Positions 46,463-56,804 of a stretch of DNA of 64,000 nucleotides are shown in pieces (position 1 is the stretch's first letter; each line of letters opens with the position of its first letter). The position numbers were made by a program, and so were the translations under genes. The stretch covers positions 878,311-942,310 of the forward strand of contig NZ_CP060822.1 in NCBI RefSeq assembly GCF_014489415.1, written 5' to 3'. The notes beneath the pieces were generated by a model, which ran no database searches, had not been told where the DNA came from, and saw only the letters and a program-made list of their open reading frames with translations. The DNA is from Cylindrospermopsis curvispora GIHE-G1 (GTDB lineage Bacteria > Cyanobacteriota > Cyanobacteriia > Cyanobacteriales > Nostocaceae).

Positions 46463-46699
46463 ATGCCACCCATAGAATTTGATACTACTCTACCCAGTAT
46501 TCGACAAATACAAAATTGGATCAAGCAGAAAACTACTGTGCAGTTTAAATTGACTACCGGTGATACTATCACTGCTAGGATTTTTTGGCAAGATGTTAAC
46601 TGTATATGTGTGGTGGATTCTCAAGATGATCATATTATAATTAGTAGACTGGCTATTGCCTATTTAAAGGTGTCCCATGACAGCAGTCCACCAACATAA
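46463..46699 (+). CDS. hfq: Cyanobacterial Hfq homologue
   Basis: A 78-aa Sm-fold protein: FDTTLPSIRQIQNWIKQKTT helix, then FKLTTGDTITARIFWQDVNC (Sm1-like) and ISRLAIAYLKVS. The position beside dapF and the FDTxLPSxRQxQ start are those of cyanobacterial Hfq, which lacks the usual RNA-binding rim and in Synechocystis acts with the pilus ATPase PilB rather than as a general sRNA chaperone. The C-terminal tail is about eight residues longer than the shortest members. Convergent with the antiporter gene. Confidence 0.88.
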   Translation: MPPIEFDTTLPSIRQIQNWIKQKTTVQFKLTTGDTITARIFWQDVNCICVVDSQDDHIIISRLAIAYLKVSHDSSPPT

Positions 46700-46712
46700 T
46701 ATATATTAAACT

Positions 46713-49004
46713 TCATTCATGAATATCAGGTATGACAGGCAATTGTATGGCAAACGGCTTGTCAAGTAACTGTTGCATCTGCTCTGGGTAATTGAGTTGA
46801 GGCAAATTACCACATAGTAGAACCTGATCTCCAACTTTCAGATCCACATTGGCCGGATTGCGACTTAATTTACCATCCCGACGGATTGCTTGCACTTTTA
46901 TTCCATAATCTTTATAAATCAAATCCGCCAGATTATTACCCAAAATGGGAGAATTAGCCTGAATCGTTACCCACTGACAAGCACTTGCTCCCCCTGGAAC
47001 TGCAATGCTACCCTGGGCAAAATCTACTAAAGCTGTTAGTTCCTCATCTGCACCCACCACCAACAGGCGATCGCCTGATTGTAGTCGTGTACCATTATGG
47101 GGATAATCTATTTCTGTGCCATCAGCACGACGAATAGCCATTAAACTAACTCCAATGAGACGACGCATATCCAATTCCTCTAGGGTCATCCCAATTAAAG
47201 GAGAATTAACAGGTAGGTCATACCAACGACGGTTTAAATCCTGGGTGACTTTTTGTAAGTGCTGGGAAACTTGAGCAGCAGAGCATTCCGGTCGTAAATC
47301 CAAATAATGATCTTGACGTATTTGCTGCATTTTTTGCCCTATTACCTCTTTCCCTAGTCCCACATCCATTAGTAAGTGGGAGGCCATTTCCAAACTAGCT
47401 TCAAATTCTGGTTGCACTACCTCCTTCGCACCCAACTGATAAAGTACCTCAATATTTTTATCCTGAGTAGCACGCACCACTAAGTCTAATTCCGGTGATA
47501 ACTCCAAAGCCCTTTTTAAACATAGACGAATGCTTGTGGGGTCAGGAAGCGCAATCGCCATTGCTTTGGCATAGTTTACCCCAGCGGTTTCTAACACGTG
47601 AAAACTAACTGCATTACCATATACATAAGGTATTCCCGATTCCCGTAACTGCTGAATTCGACTTTCTGACTGTTCAATCACTACCACAGGTAACTGGTAG
47701 GGTTCTAGCAACCGCACCAAATTTTGACCAATACGACCATAACCACAAATTACCACATGATCTTTGGTGGGTAGGTCTTCCGTAAAATCTTCTGCTTGTT
47801 CATCCACTAAATAAGGTTTTAACCAAGGTATAAACTCTACTAAATTAAATAAAAATGGTATGACTCTCAGCACGAAGGGAGTCAACATTAAAGTAACAGC
47901 TGTTGTCCCCACAATCAACAAATAGACATGACGGGAAACCAATCCCAACGCCTGACCCTCACTAGCAAGCACAAAAGAAAACTCACCAATTTGAGCCAAT
48001 CCTAATCCAGCAATCAAAGCTGTTTTAAGTGGGTAGCGAAATAATTTAACCAAGGGGGTAATAATTAAAAACTTCCCTAGGAACACCAGAGCAACTAAAC
48101 CGAGAATCAAATCTAGATTTTGCCATAAAAACACCGGATCAATTAACATCCCGATGGAAGCAAAAAACAAACTGGCAAAAACATCTCGTAGCGGTTCAAC
48201 AATTGTTAATGTTTCGTCCGCATATTCCACCTCAGAAATCATTAACCCCGCGACAAAAGCTCCCATTTCAATGGAAAGACCCAAATATTCGGTTAGGATA
48301 GCAATAGATAAACACAAGGTCACCACGCCCAATAGGAACAACTCTCGACTTTCCGTGCGTGCTAAAAAACGCAATATACGTGGCATTATCCAAATACCAG
48401 CAACTACAGCACCTGCTGCAAATAAAGCAATGCGTACAATGGCGGTGAAGAGTGCTAAACCTATAGATTCTCCTGGTTGATGGAGGGCGGGCAAAATTGC
48501 CAGCATTAAACCTAGAGCTAGGTCCTGAATCACCAAAATACCCAGCATCACTTGAGCATGGGTTGTCTCTGTTTCATTGCGCTCCATCAAACATTTGAGA
48601 ACGACTGCTGTAGATGAGAGAGAAAGAATAGAACCTAAAAATACCCCCTTAGCAGGTAAAGTTTCCCAAGCACCGGTAATACCACAAACAATAACAGTAG
48701 TAATAATAGTGAGAATAATTTGTAATCCCCCACCGCCCAAGGCTATAGCCTTTACCTTTTTCAGCTGACTAAAGGAAAATTCTACCCCCAAGGCAAACAA
48801 TAAAAAAGCTACACCAAACTGTGCAAGAGTTTCTACTTGCACCACCTCCTTGATTAAACCCAGTCCGGTAGGTCCAACAATCATTCCTCCCACCAGATAT
48901 CCCAGGAGGACAGGTTGTTTCAGCAAAGCTGCTAACATTCCACCACAAGCAGCTACAGCAAATACTGAAACCAAATCCACAATCAACCGAAAATCTTCTT
49001 GCAC
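46713..49004 (-). CDS. CPA2-type cation:proton antiporter (KefB-like) with TrkA domains
   Basis: A 763-aa protein. About 12 membrane helices (residues 8-400) form the Na+/H+ exchanger domain, with GYLVGGMIVGPTGLGL and LLFALGVEFSFSQL typical of CPA2. A TrkA-N/RCK domain follows (HVVICGYGRIGQNLVRLLE, about 418-436, NAD-binding GxGxxG) and then two TrkA-C modules (about 590-670 and 690-755). This is a ligand-gated K+ or Na+ efflux antiporter of the plasma or thylakoid membrane; ion specificity is not determined. A GTG start (MQEDFRLIVDL) is used. Confidence 0.88.
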   Translation of the reverse strand: MQEDFRLIVDLVSVFAVAACGGMLAALLKQPVLLGYLVGGMIVGPTGLGLIKEVVQVETLAQFGVAFLLFALGVEFSFSQLKKVKAIALGGGGLQIILTIITTVIVCGITGAWETLPAKGVFLGSILSLSSTAVVLKCLMERNETETTHAQVMLGILVIQDLALGLMLAILPALHQPGESIGLALFTAIVRIALFAAGAVVAGIWIMPRILRFLARTESRELFLLGVVTLCLSIAILTEYLGLSIEMGAFVAGLMISEVEYADETLTIVEPLRDVFASLFFASIGMLIDPVFLWQNLDLILGLVALVFLGKFLIITPLVKLFRYPLKTALIAGLGLAQIGEFSFVLASEGQALGLVSRHVYLLIVGTTAVTLMLTPFVLRVIPFLFNLVEFIPWLKPYLVDEQAEDFTEDLPTKDHVVICGYGRIGQNLVRLLEPYQLPVVVIEQSESRIQQLRESGIPYVYGNAVSFHVLETAGVNYAKAMAIALPDPTSIRLCLKRALELSPELDLVVRATQDKNIEVLYQLGAKEVVQPEFEASLEMASHLLMDVGLGKEVIGQKMQQIRQDHYLDLRPECSAAQVSQHLQKVTQDLNRRWYDLPVNSPLIGMTLEELDMRRLIGVSLMAIRRADGTEIDYPHNGTRLQSGDRLLVVGADEELTALVDFAQGSIAVPGGASACQWVTIQANSPILGNNLADLIYKDYGIKVQAIRRDGKLSRNPANVDLKVGDQVLLCGNLPQLNYPEQMQQLLDKPFAIQLPVIPDIHE

Positions 49005-49111
49005 GGAGGTTCCATCATAAATATAAAGATTATTAATCTTAGTTTACAAAACTTTTCATTTTTTTGCAGGCGATCGCCATATGTCTTGGAGGGTGTTAAA
49101 AAAATACCCAT

Positions 49112-49321
49112 TTAGCCTCCACCCACAATGGTAACAATTTCCAGGTGGTCACCATCCTTGATTTGCGTTTCTGACCAAAATTGATGGTGTAAAATTTCAC
49201 CATTGTATTCTACAGCTACCAATCGAGGGTTAAAACCCAGTTTTTGGAGTAATTCTGGTAAAAAAGTTGCTGGTGGAAAGGTGCGACTTTCTCCATTTAC
49301 TTGTAAGGTGACATACATCAT
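49112..49321 (-). CDS. thiS: Sulfur carrier protein ThiS
   Basis: A 69-aa beta-grasp ubiquitin-like protein that starts MMYVTLQVNGES and ends in VTIVGGG, the di-glycine tail that is adenylated and thiocarboxylated to donate sulfur to the thiamine thiazole ring. An in-frame TTG at 49336 would add five residues, but the ATG pair fits the family. Thirty-two bases after the GCS2 gene and not adjacent to other thiamine genes in this window. Confidence 0.88.
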   Translation of the reverse strand: MMYVTLQVNGESRTFPPATFLPELLQKLGFNPRLVAVEYNGEILHHQFWSETQIKDGDHLEIVTIVGGG

Positions 49322-49353
49322 TTTTGTAAACCCCAACTTTTTGATAACTGATT

Positions 49354-50463
49354 TTATGTTAACAGGGAACGGTATGTGTTTTTAAGTGTTTCCTCAATTG
49401 AACCCATACTTTTCCACAATTCAATTAGTTGATGGGACTTAGTTTTGCGACTCAGTAAAATTTGTTTTAATGGATCCAAAAACTTAACATCTGAATCATT
49501 AATCAAAGCTTCCTCAGCAGCTTTTAAAAGTTTATTAGCCATGTTAAAAATATCCTCATGGTCAAATCCCTGTTTGGCGGAAATTTGATGTAGCTTAGCA
49601 TTGGGTACAATAGCCCTGTCTAATAAAGTGTTATCCAGTACCAGACCCTTCAATAATGTTAATAGACCTGCATAAATAGCAAAATCATCACAACTATCAC
49701 AGGCTTTAAACTCTATTCTGCCAATTTCAGCTGGAATACGAGCTATTTTAGTTAATGAAGGCGTACTTGTAATCAGCTGTTGCTGGTTCTCTACAAATAC
49801 TAAAGTAGCAGATCTTTTTCCCGTTCTGATAAAGGTTCTCACAGAAAGTCCATCCCAGAGAGTACCATGATAAAATGGTGAACTATAGGTAAAAGGAACA
49901 ATAAAAGGACTGTAGTAGGTCAATTTTTGACCGATATCAATTACCTTTTCCATTGGTAAATCTGCCAGGGAAATATTTAAATCTGGTCCATAAGAAACCA
50001 TATAGATATAGGCAGTTTGTTCATCAGGATATACCTGTAATTGTTGGAGTTCAAAATCATTTAATGGTGGTTGTGGTTCAAATTTACAGGTGTAGGGATT
50101 AAAGCTGACCAAAACGGGAACAAACCCCCGATTATTAGCCACTTGGCTCAACAAAGAAAAACTGGTAGTCAATTCATCAATGACACCTTGAATAGTTGGA
50201 TGTATGGTAGTTCTAATTTCAATTCCTTTGGGGGAACAATTCAGTAATGCTCCCCCCAGATCAAATCTTTCAAATCCTTCAATATACCATCTTTTCTTTT
50301 TAATCCCCGCATCACCAACTCTTAACTCCAGATAATCATGAGGATAAATGGGCAAAGCATCAACTATTTGTTGAAAGTCTTGAAAATTTGTGCAGTTAAA
50401 ATCGGCAAACTTTCCCTGGTGGTTGATAAAAGCTACTTCATGTTCAATTCCAAAAAAAAACAT
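49354..50463 (-). CDS. GCS2-family glutamate-cysteine ligase-like protein
   Basis: A 369-aa protein with the carboxylate-amine ligase (GCS2/PF04107-like) fold: FFFGIEHEVAFINHQGKFAD at the N-terminus (Glu metal ligands) and IEIRTTIHPTIQGVIDEL, IGRIEFKACDSCDD later. It looks different from the usual cyanobacterial GshA as I recall it, so it may ligate another amino-acid or amine partner. Probably cotranscribed with thiS downstream. Confidence 0.72.
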   Translation of the reverse strand: MFFFGIEHEVAFINHQGKFADFNCTNFQDFQQIVDALPIYPHDYLELRVGDAGIKKKRWYIEGFERFDLGGALLNCSPKGIEIRTTIHPTIQGVIDELTTSFSLLSQVANNRGFVPVLVSFNPYTCKFEPQPPLNDFELQQLQVYPDEQTAYIYMVSYGPDLNISLADLPMEKVIDIGQKLTYYSPFIVPFTYSSPFYHGTLWDGLSVRTFIRTGKRSATLVFVENQQQLITSTPSLTKIARIPAEIGRIEFKACDSCDDFAIYAGLLTLLKGLVLDNTLLDRAIVPNAKLHQISAKQGFDHEDIFNMANKLLKAAEEALINDSDVKFLDPLKQILLSRKTKSHQLIELWKSMGSIEETLKNTYRSLLT

Positions 50464-50707
50464 ATATACTTCTCAAAAAATTTACTGTTAACAATTCACA
50501 GTATATAGTTTAACAGTTCAATTAGCAAGTCCCACCTCCCTAGTCAATAATTACCAGTTGGTTATCAACATAGGAACCAATGGTTTTTAAAAACTGAACA
50601 CCAAAAGAAGTAAAAATCAATAATGATCTCCACGGATAATTGTCCACAGGTTCAGAAACAGTCATAATGAGAATGACCTAACTAAAAATTTTTGGGCGTG
50701 AGTTTTT

Positions 50708-51376
50708 ATGAGTGCTACTCCCTATACCAGAGAACAAATCGCAGTTTGGTTACGTGGACTACTAACTATTGCTTGGGCTGATGGTAATTTTGATACTCAG
50801 GAGCAAGAGCTAATCAACAGTATTACCAAAGACCAACTAGCTCCTTGTGTTAACTTCCAGTCCCTAGAAACCATTACACCCGAGGAACTAGCAGCTATGC
50901 TAGGGGAATCCACTCCAGCAGCGGAAAATTTCCTACGAACAGCAGTAATGGTGGCGATCGCAGATGGAATATATTCTCCCAGTGAGGAAAAAATATTAAA
51001 ACAGTTTTGTCGAGCGTTAAAATTGGATCCCCACATACTCAACAGTTTACAACACACTTTAGAAAATTTAGAAAATAGGGAGTTGGAAGATGAAGTCCCA
51101 GAAAACAAAATAAACTCACTAGACTTATTACACCCGCTCCGGGAATGGTTAGATAGACTGGAAATTCACGATCACCGATTGGCTAGATTCTTGTGCAACA
51201 TGATTCCTTCCCAATGTCCTTTTGAAAGGGATGTTACGCTTTTTGGCAAAAAAATAGTCCACATTCCACCCATGTGTAAAATCAACCCCCTCTATGAACA
51301 ATTAGTTGGGTTACGCTTCCGCGCTTTGTCCTATCTTGCAGATGATTGTCAGGAGGATATTTCCAAATACATCTAG
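50708..51376 (+). CDS. TerB domain fused to Mo-dependent nitrogenase C-terminal domain
   Basis: A 222-aa protein. Residues about 10-120 are a TerB-like helical domain (LLTIAWADGNFDTQEQELI and VMVAIADGIYSPSEEKILKQF, each with the acidic loop that can bind metal in TerB). Residues about 137-220 match the short Mo-nitro_C domain: LREWLDRLEIHDHRLARFLC, CPFERDVTLFGKKIVHIPPM, CKINPLYEQL. The latter domain is widespread in cyanobacteria and not proof of nitrogenase. Function unknown, possibly a redox or metal-stress protein. obgE follows on the same strand. Confidence 0.82.
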   Translation: MSATPYTREQIAVWLRGLLTIAWADGNFDTQEQELINSITKDQLAPCVNFQSLETITPEELAAMLGESTPAAENFLRTAVMVAIADGIYSPSEEKILKQFCRALKLDPHILNSLQHTLENLENRELEDEVPENKINSLDLLHPLREWLDRLEIHDHRLARFLCNMIPSQCPFERDVTLFGKKIVHIPPMCKINPLYEQLVGLRFRALSYLADDCQEDISKYI

Positions 51377-51388
51377 AGATGGCTATAA

Positions 51389-52456
<1,068 letters not shown>

Positions 52457-52632
52457 AGACGAAAAAATATGGATGGTAGACCTAATATCACCCACCCTGA
52501 ACGAACCCTAGACACCTCACGGAAGCAAAGCCCTCTGGAGATATCTAGGAGCAACAACGTGCTGTTGCTTGTATGCTATTGGTAGTGTTGGTAGTGTTAA
52601 GAGTGCCGAGATTTTTATAGTTTGTCCTCTGA

Positions 52633-52911
52633 CTATCCTTTGGAATGTCCTTTTTTTGGTCTATTATCCTCTTTTGGTTTAGCTTTGTTCACTCTTAGTT
52701 GACGACCCATCCATTCTGCACCGTCTAATTCTGATATGGCAGCATCTTCTTGTGCATCCTCGTTCATTTCAACAAAAGCGAACCCGCGCATCTTTCCTGT
52801 GTCGCGGTCAGTAGGTAAAACAACTCTTTTTACCTCGCCATAATCTGCAAACACGGCTTTTAAGTCTGCTTCAGTTGCGCGGTAAGAGAGATTTCCAATG
52901 TAGATAGTCAT
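52633..52911 (-). CDS. RRM-type RNA-binding protein
   Basis: A 92-aa single-RRM protein of the cyanobacterial Rbp type: RNP2 IYIGNLSYRAT and RNP1 GKMRGFAFVEMN, followed by a short basic tail (KPKEDNRPKKGHSKG). Such proteins bind RNA and many are cold-induced through long leaders. A gene-free region of about 400 bases precedes it, in line with such a leader, but no specific element was recognised. Paralogue identity cannot be told by eye. Confidence 0.9.
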   Translation of the reverse strand: MTIYIGNLSYRATEADLKAVFADYGEVKRVVLPTDRDTGKMRGFAFVEMNEDAQEDAAISELDGAEWMGRQLRVNKAKPKEDNRPKKGHSKG

Positions 52912-53310
52912 TGTGAGTCACGTAATTTTCAACAAAGGGGGATGGTTCGTAAAAAAATGCAACCTGGCAATTTTTTAGCGTTGGTTTATGGCTAAGTAGG
53001 AAGCCGATTAGACGCTCTCAGATTTGCCACACCACCAAACACAGCCATCCATTAACATATTGACACAAGCACTGACCTAGAAGATCAGGGATTCTTGACG
53101 ATTGTCCACAACTTGCTACCTAAGTAGTATTGTTGCTCTCACGTCCGTTTAAAGTCTGCCGATGCCTCATGCCGACCACCCATGTATTTTACACTGGTCT
53201 ACTCAAAATGGCAAGTAGTTTGGGAAAAATAGCCCAAAAATATGGTTTAAGCACCTGCACAAAGGGGAGCTATAACGCTTACCCATCATGTCCATATTTC
53301 TGGATTTTCA
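52912..53310. other. Gene-free region upstream of the RRM gene
   Basis: About 400 bases between the RRM gene (transcribed leftward) and the end of the small gene at 53311. I see no gene, tRNA or strong terminator. A leader of the RRM mRNA would lie in its left part; a small RNA cannot be excluded. The frame at 53130-53321 has no protein-like features. Confidence 0.5.
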
Positions 53311-53529
53311 TTAATCAATAGAAATTTGCTGAGGTTTATTTTTGGCTCCATTTTGGTCATCAGTGGCACTTTTACAGGGCTGACATGAGGAGGTTTGTTT
53401 ATCCAGCCAGGTTTTTACAGGATCCTCAGCCAGATTGATTCGTAATAGTCCAGAGACAAACCCACTGAAAAAGGAAACGGGATGCTCTCTTAGCTCTTGA
53501 AACAGGGGCGATAATTCACTTATAAACAT
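53311..53529 (-). CDS. Conserved small cyanobacterial protein
   Basis: A 72-aa protein beginning MFISELSPLFQELREHPVSF and including FSGFVSGLLRINLAEDPVKT, then WLDKQ and a short tail with two cysteines (SSCQPCKS). The FxGFVSGLLRLxLxEDPVKxWL pattern is one I recognise from small proteins of unknown function in cyanobacteria. The ATG at 53529 has GGAG about eight bases upstream; the GTG at 53541 would put that site inside the gene. No membrane helix strong enough to call, although the FFSGFVSGLL part is amphipathic. Confidence 0.65.
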   Translation of the reverse strand: MFISELSPLFQELREHPVSFFSGFVSGLLRINLAEDPVKTWLDKQTSSCQPCKSATDDQNGAKNKPQQISID

Positions 53530-53785
53530 TACACTCTCCACACATAATGTAAAAACTTATTATAGCCGCAGTCACTCGCAAGGGGGCGAGCTAGAACGCC
53601 TAGGCAGTTCTCACTTTTAGCCATTGGCACTGTATATAGCGTTTTGGCTAAAGCTACCACTAGTAATATTAACAGAATGCAGTTGTTATGGCAATCAATC
53701 TAGTATTAAAAAATCAGCATGGTGTAAATGTTAGGATGGTTCCAGTAGGTGGTATTTGGGTAGATCTTATAGAGCGGATGAGGTT

Positions 53786-54640
53786 ATGTTAACCAATTGG
53801 CGGAATTTTCTTAAAAATGCTGGGGAGTGGAGAGGTTCATTTACTCGCATTTCTAGTCAGGGAGAGATTTTGGATTCTACTCTAAGTATTTTAAACTTAG
53901 AGGCTATTAATAACAACGAAACCGTATTGTTTAGACTACGGCGTTTCCAAGGTCATGATTATGATAGTCCTGTTATTCAAGACTACCAACAGGAATATAC
54001 CTCCCTAGCTAAAGAGAACATATTTTTTGAAACGGGTGCTTTTTCTAAGGGAACTGTACAACTAGCACCCTTTGCTGAATTTGGTGCGGAATATGGTTTT
54101 GTCCATGAGAACCGCAGGTCTCGTTTGGTGCAATTATATAATAAAGAGGGTGAATTAATTGGTTTAACACTAATTAGGGAGTTTCGTAGTTTTACAGATG
54201 CACAGGAAAGACCTCAATTAACCGTAGAGCAGCTAATCGGTAAGTGGCAAGGAATATCCCATACAGTTTACTCAGATTTAAGACCATCTAATAAAGAAAC
54301 AACTTACTTGGAAATTAAAAGACTAGATAATGGGTATTTAGAAAAACAGCAATTGTTTGCTGGGGAGGAAACTATATTTTTAGGTAAAATAGTAAACAAC
54401 AGACTGATATTTGCACCATCATCCAAACAACAATCTAATCAAAACTTGAACTATGAAGAAGTACTGTTGCCAGACGGGGTGTCTAGCAACCTTCCCCCCA
54501 AACTGGAGCGGAGAAAAGAGTTTTTTACCGAAGCAGCTTGGTTAGTCAAAGATACGGAAAGGCAAAGACTGATTCGTAGTTATAATGCTCAGGGAGAATG
54601 GATCAGCTCCAGCCATATAGTGGAAATCAAAATGGCATGA
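53786..54640 (+). CDS. DUF3598 family (lipocalin/bilin-lyase-like) protein
   Basis: A 284-aa protein with two beta-barrel-like halves. The N-terminal half contains NWRNFLKNAGEWRGSFTRIS and the C-terminal half LTVEQLIGKWQGISHTVYSD, the doubled calycin pattern of DUF3598. These proteins share structure with chromophore lyases of the CpcS/CpcT kind but have no proven function. The start ATG at 53786 has GAGG upstream; an in-frame codon at 53756 would add ten residues (MGRSYRADEV). Convergent with nrdJ. Confidence 0.82.
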   Translation: MLTNWRNFLKNAGEWRGSFTRISSQGEILDSTLSILNLEAINNNETVLFRLRRFQGHDYDSPVIQDYQQEYTSLAKENIFFETGAFSKGTVQLAPFAEFGAEYGFVHENRRSRLVQLYNKEGELIGLTLIREFRSFTDAQERPQLTVEQLIGKWQGISHTVYSDLRPSNKETTYLEIKRLDNGYLEKQQLFAGEETIFLGKIVNNRLIFAPSSKQQSNQNLNYEEVLLPDGVSSNLPPKLERRKEFFTEAAWLVKDTERQRLIRSYNAQGEWISSSHIVEIKMA

Positions 54641-54665
54641 TAGCTGTATCCACCTCCCCGCAAAC

Positions 54666-56711
54666 CTACAACTTCTCTATAAGCTGTTCGGGAAACATAC
54701 ATTTGTCAGAATCACAAGCAGTTGGACCTGATTCTATTAATTCACCTAAATCATAACGACTTAAAGCTTGACAAAAATCTTCCGTTTTCCGGCGCAACTT
54801 TACCTGAGCGGATAACATCTGATATGTTTTCTGATCTATGGGTTCAAAGGGTAGACGAGGGAAAGTTTGAATATCATCAAACCTTCCCAATATAGCTGCT
54901 GAAATATACCCTTCATCCTTCTGGATAGCTTCGTATATACGAGTTCCTAAGCATTCTACTTCGTCAGATCTCAACTCTAAGGTTGCTGAGGTGTTATGGG
55001 TAGTATAACATCTTTGCACCTCCATGACAAAATCTAACTGGGCCAAAACAGAAAATTTAGATACATCTATTTTGTCTGCTCCTGGTAAATCTGCCCAAGA
55101 AACTGCTACGGGTATTTCCACTAACCACTCTGTACAACGGGGGTCAAAGGGATTATCCAGTAAATTACCCTGTTCGTCTTTATCAGATTGTGAAGGTATG
55201 ACACTGTACCCGTAATCCAAACAAGCTAGAGCTACTGGGTCGTTCTTACGGAAAGTAATCCGACGAATAAATCGTTGCGCTTTGGGGGGATGCCAACCAG
55301 GAGAAGCACCTGTTAATAAGGATTTTGTGCCGCTGGGTTGGACCGTAGTACAACGATTGGGCCTTTTAATCCCATGTTTATCACAATATTCCCAAACGGT
55401 TTGATGTACTATTTCTCGCCATTTATTGAGATATTTTTGCTCACCCCGTTTAAATATTAGTCCTTCTTGGGTTTCTGGTCTTCCCTGTTCCCACCAATGT
55501 AACCACTTCACCCCAAAAGCATGAACAAAGAAGTCAAACAGTCCCGTAAAGGAAACACCAACAATAGGATCCAATTCCCGACTATGTTGATAGCGGGTTT
55601 CCTGAAATTTGTGATTTAATAGGGCAGCTACAGATATAGCAGCTGCTTTAAAGGCTTCCTCCTGTTCTTTATAGTTATCAGGATCAATTTGGTTTAAGTG
55701 TACCTCTGCTAAATTACAATGGAAGTCAGCACCAATAATTTCACCACAGGGGTTTAAACCATATCTACTTAAACGATGTTCCAGTTCGGAATCGTCCATA
55801 TCTGGATAATGTTCTTTTATCCATGTTCTGGCTTGTCCCTGGTTATAAGCATTCAGAAACTGTTTTTTTAGTTCCAGCGTTTTGAGTAAATCAATGTTGG
55901 CTCTAGCTACTGCTTCACCAGCCCATTGAATCGCCCCTTCACCACTATAATACTGTTTCTGAACAGATGCAAGGCATTCTTCCAAAGTGGGTTTGTGATG
56001 AAACACTCGAGTATGATTGGCCATGCGCAAAGCATCTCTTTCTGGATCTATGCTCCAGTTTCCTTGAGCATCTTGTTTCCATAGATTATCTTTTGCTGTT
56101 GCCCCGTTTTCATCCTCTGCAATGAATTGTCTCATACCCGCAGATCTGCGAATATTGCCAGCAACAATTGATACGGCAGCTTCGTCTATTAATAAACAGC
56201 ATTCGACGGAATTTAACTGTCTACCTAGAGCTTTGTTGAGAATGGAAGCACAACGAGTATATAGTCCCGATAATTTGACTGGGTTGGCAACACCACCAAA
56301 CCCTTTGAGGGTTTCTCCGGAGCGACGCACATCATCAAGATTTACATACACCTGAACATCATCGGTAAAGCGTATATCCGTAGAGAGTTCCAGAAGAGTT
56401 TGGTAGGAATTTACCCAACCTTCTCGACTATCTCCTACGTAAATAGTAACCTGATTACCTTGTATAACTGTTTCTGTAAACTCCCGACGGTCTTCTTCTG
56501 GAGTGTGGCCAATTTCCCCCTCAATGGTCACCTGTAACCGATTACGAATGGGGGGTAATTGATTAATATACTCGGGTTCAATTACTGCTCCTGTGCCACA
56601 ACCCATCATGGCCAGATCCATCATTAAACCAAATGCTTGCCAATCTATTAGGTTTGTAGAAGTGCAGTTATAAGCTCCAGAAAAATTTTTCGACTTTCTT
56701 AACCATTCTGT
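54666..56711 (-). CDS. nrdJ: Class II ribonucleotide reductase, second exon
   Basis: Residues 87-767 of the adenosylcobalamin-dependent ribonucleotide reductase, which makes deoxyribonucleotides independent of oxygen. It begins TEWLRKSKNFSGAYNCTSTN, directly continuing WLWVGG of the first exon. NPCGEIIG carries the thiyl-radical cysteine and its Asn/Glu partners; TTHNTSATLELR and the C-terminal CDSDKC pair (redox cysteines) are present. The long internal frame is intact. A Met further in at 56624 is not the true start because the conserved sequence begins upstream of it. A group II intron separates the exons. Confidence 0.93.
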   Translation of the reverse strand, partial: TEWLRKSKNFSGAYNCTSTNLIDWQAFGLMMDLAMMGCGTGAVIEPEYINQLPPIRNRLQVTIEGEIGHTPEEDRREFTETVIQGNQVTIYVGDSREGWVNSYQTLLELSTDIRFTDDVQVYVNLDDVRRSGETLKGFGGVANPVKLSGLYTRCASILNKALGRQLNSVECCLLIDEAAVSIVAGNIRRSAGMRQFIAEDENGATAKDNLWKQDAQGNWSIDPERDALRMANHTRVFHHKPTLEECLASVQKQYYSGEGAIQWAGEAVARANIDLLKTLELKKQFLNAYNQGQARTWIKEHYPDMDDSELEHRLSRYGLNPCGEIIGADFHCNLAEVHLNQIDPDNYKEQEEAFKAAAISVAALLNHKFQETRYQHSRELDPIVGVSFTGLFDFFVHAFGVKWLHWWEQGRPETQEGLIFKRGEQKYLNKWREIVHQTVWEYCDKHGIKRPNRCTTVQPSGTKSLLTGASPGWHPPKAQRFIRRITFRKNDPVALACLDYGYSVIPSQSDKDEQGNLLDNPFDPRCTEWLVEIPVAVSWADLPGADKIDVSKFSVLAQLDFVMEVQRCYTTHNTSATLELRSDEVECLGTRIYEAIQKDEGYISAAILGRFDDIQTFPRLPFEPIDQKTYQMLSAQVKLRRKTEDFCQALSRYDLGELIESGPTACDSDKCMFPEQLIEKL

Positions 56712-56752
56712 ATTACCCTAAGCCACATTGTCTCCAATATGACTCGGCTTCA

Positions 56753-56786
56753 GAACCGTGCGTGATACTTTCGCATCACACGGCTC
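56753..56786 (-). ncRNA. Group II intron domain V
   Basis: The 34-nt hairpin GAGCCGTG ... GAAA ... CACGGTTC on the minus strand has the AGC catalytic triad at its base, the GAAA tetraloop and the small bulge expected of domain V. Confidence 0.95.
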
Positions 56787-56804
56787 CTCAATGATTTGGC
56801 TCTT

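Noticed and set aside
53130-53321. 63-codon frame on the plus strand
   Set aside because: No family, no ribosome site and an overlap with the end of the better supported small gene on the minus strand.
54666-56624. nrdJ read as a 652-aa protein starting at an internal Met
   Set aside because: Conserved reductase sequence continues upstream of that Met to the intron boundary, and the missing N-terminus is found beyond the intron.
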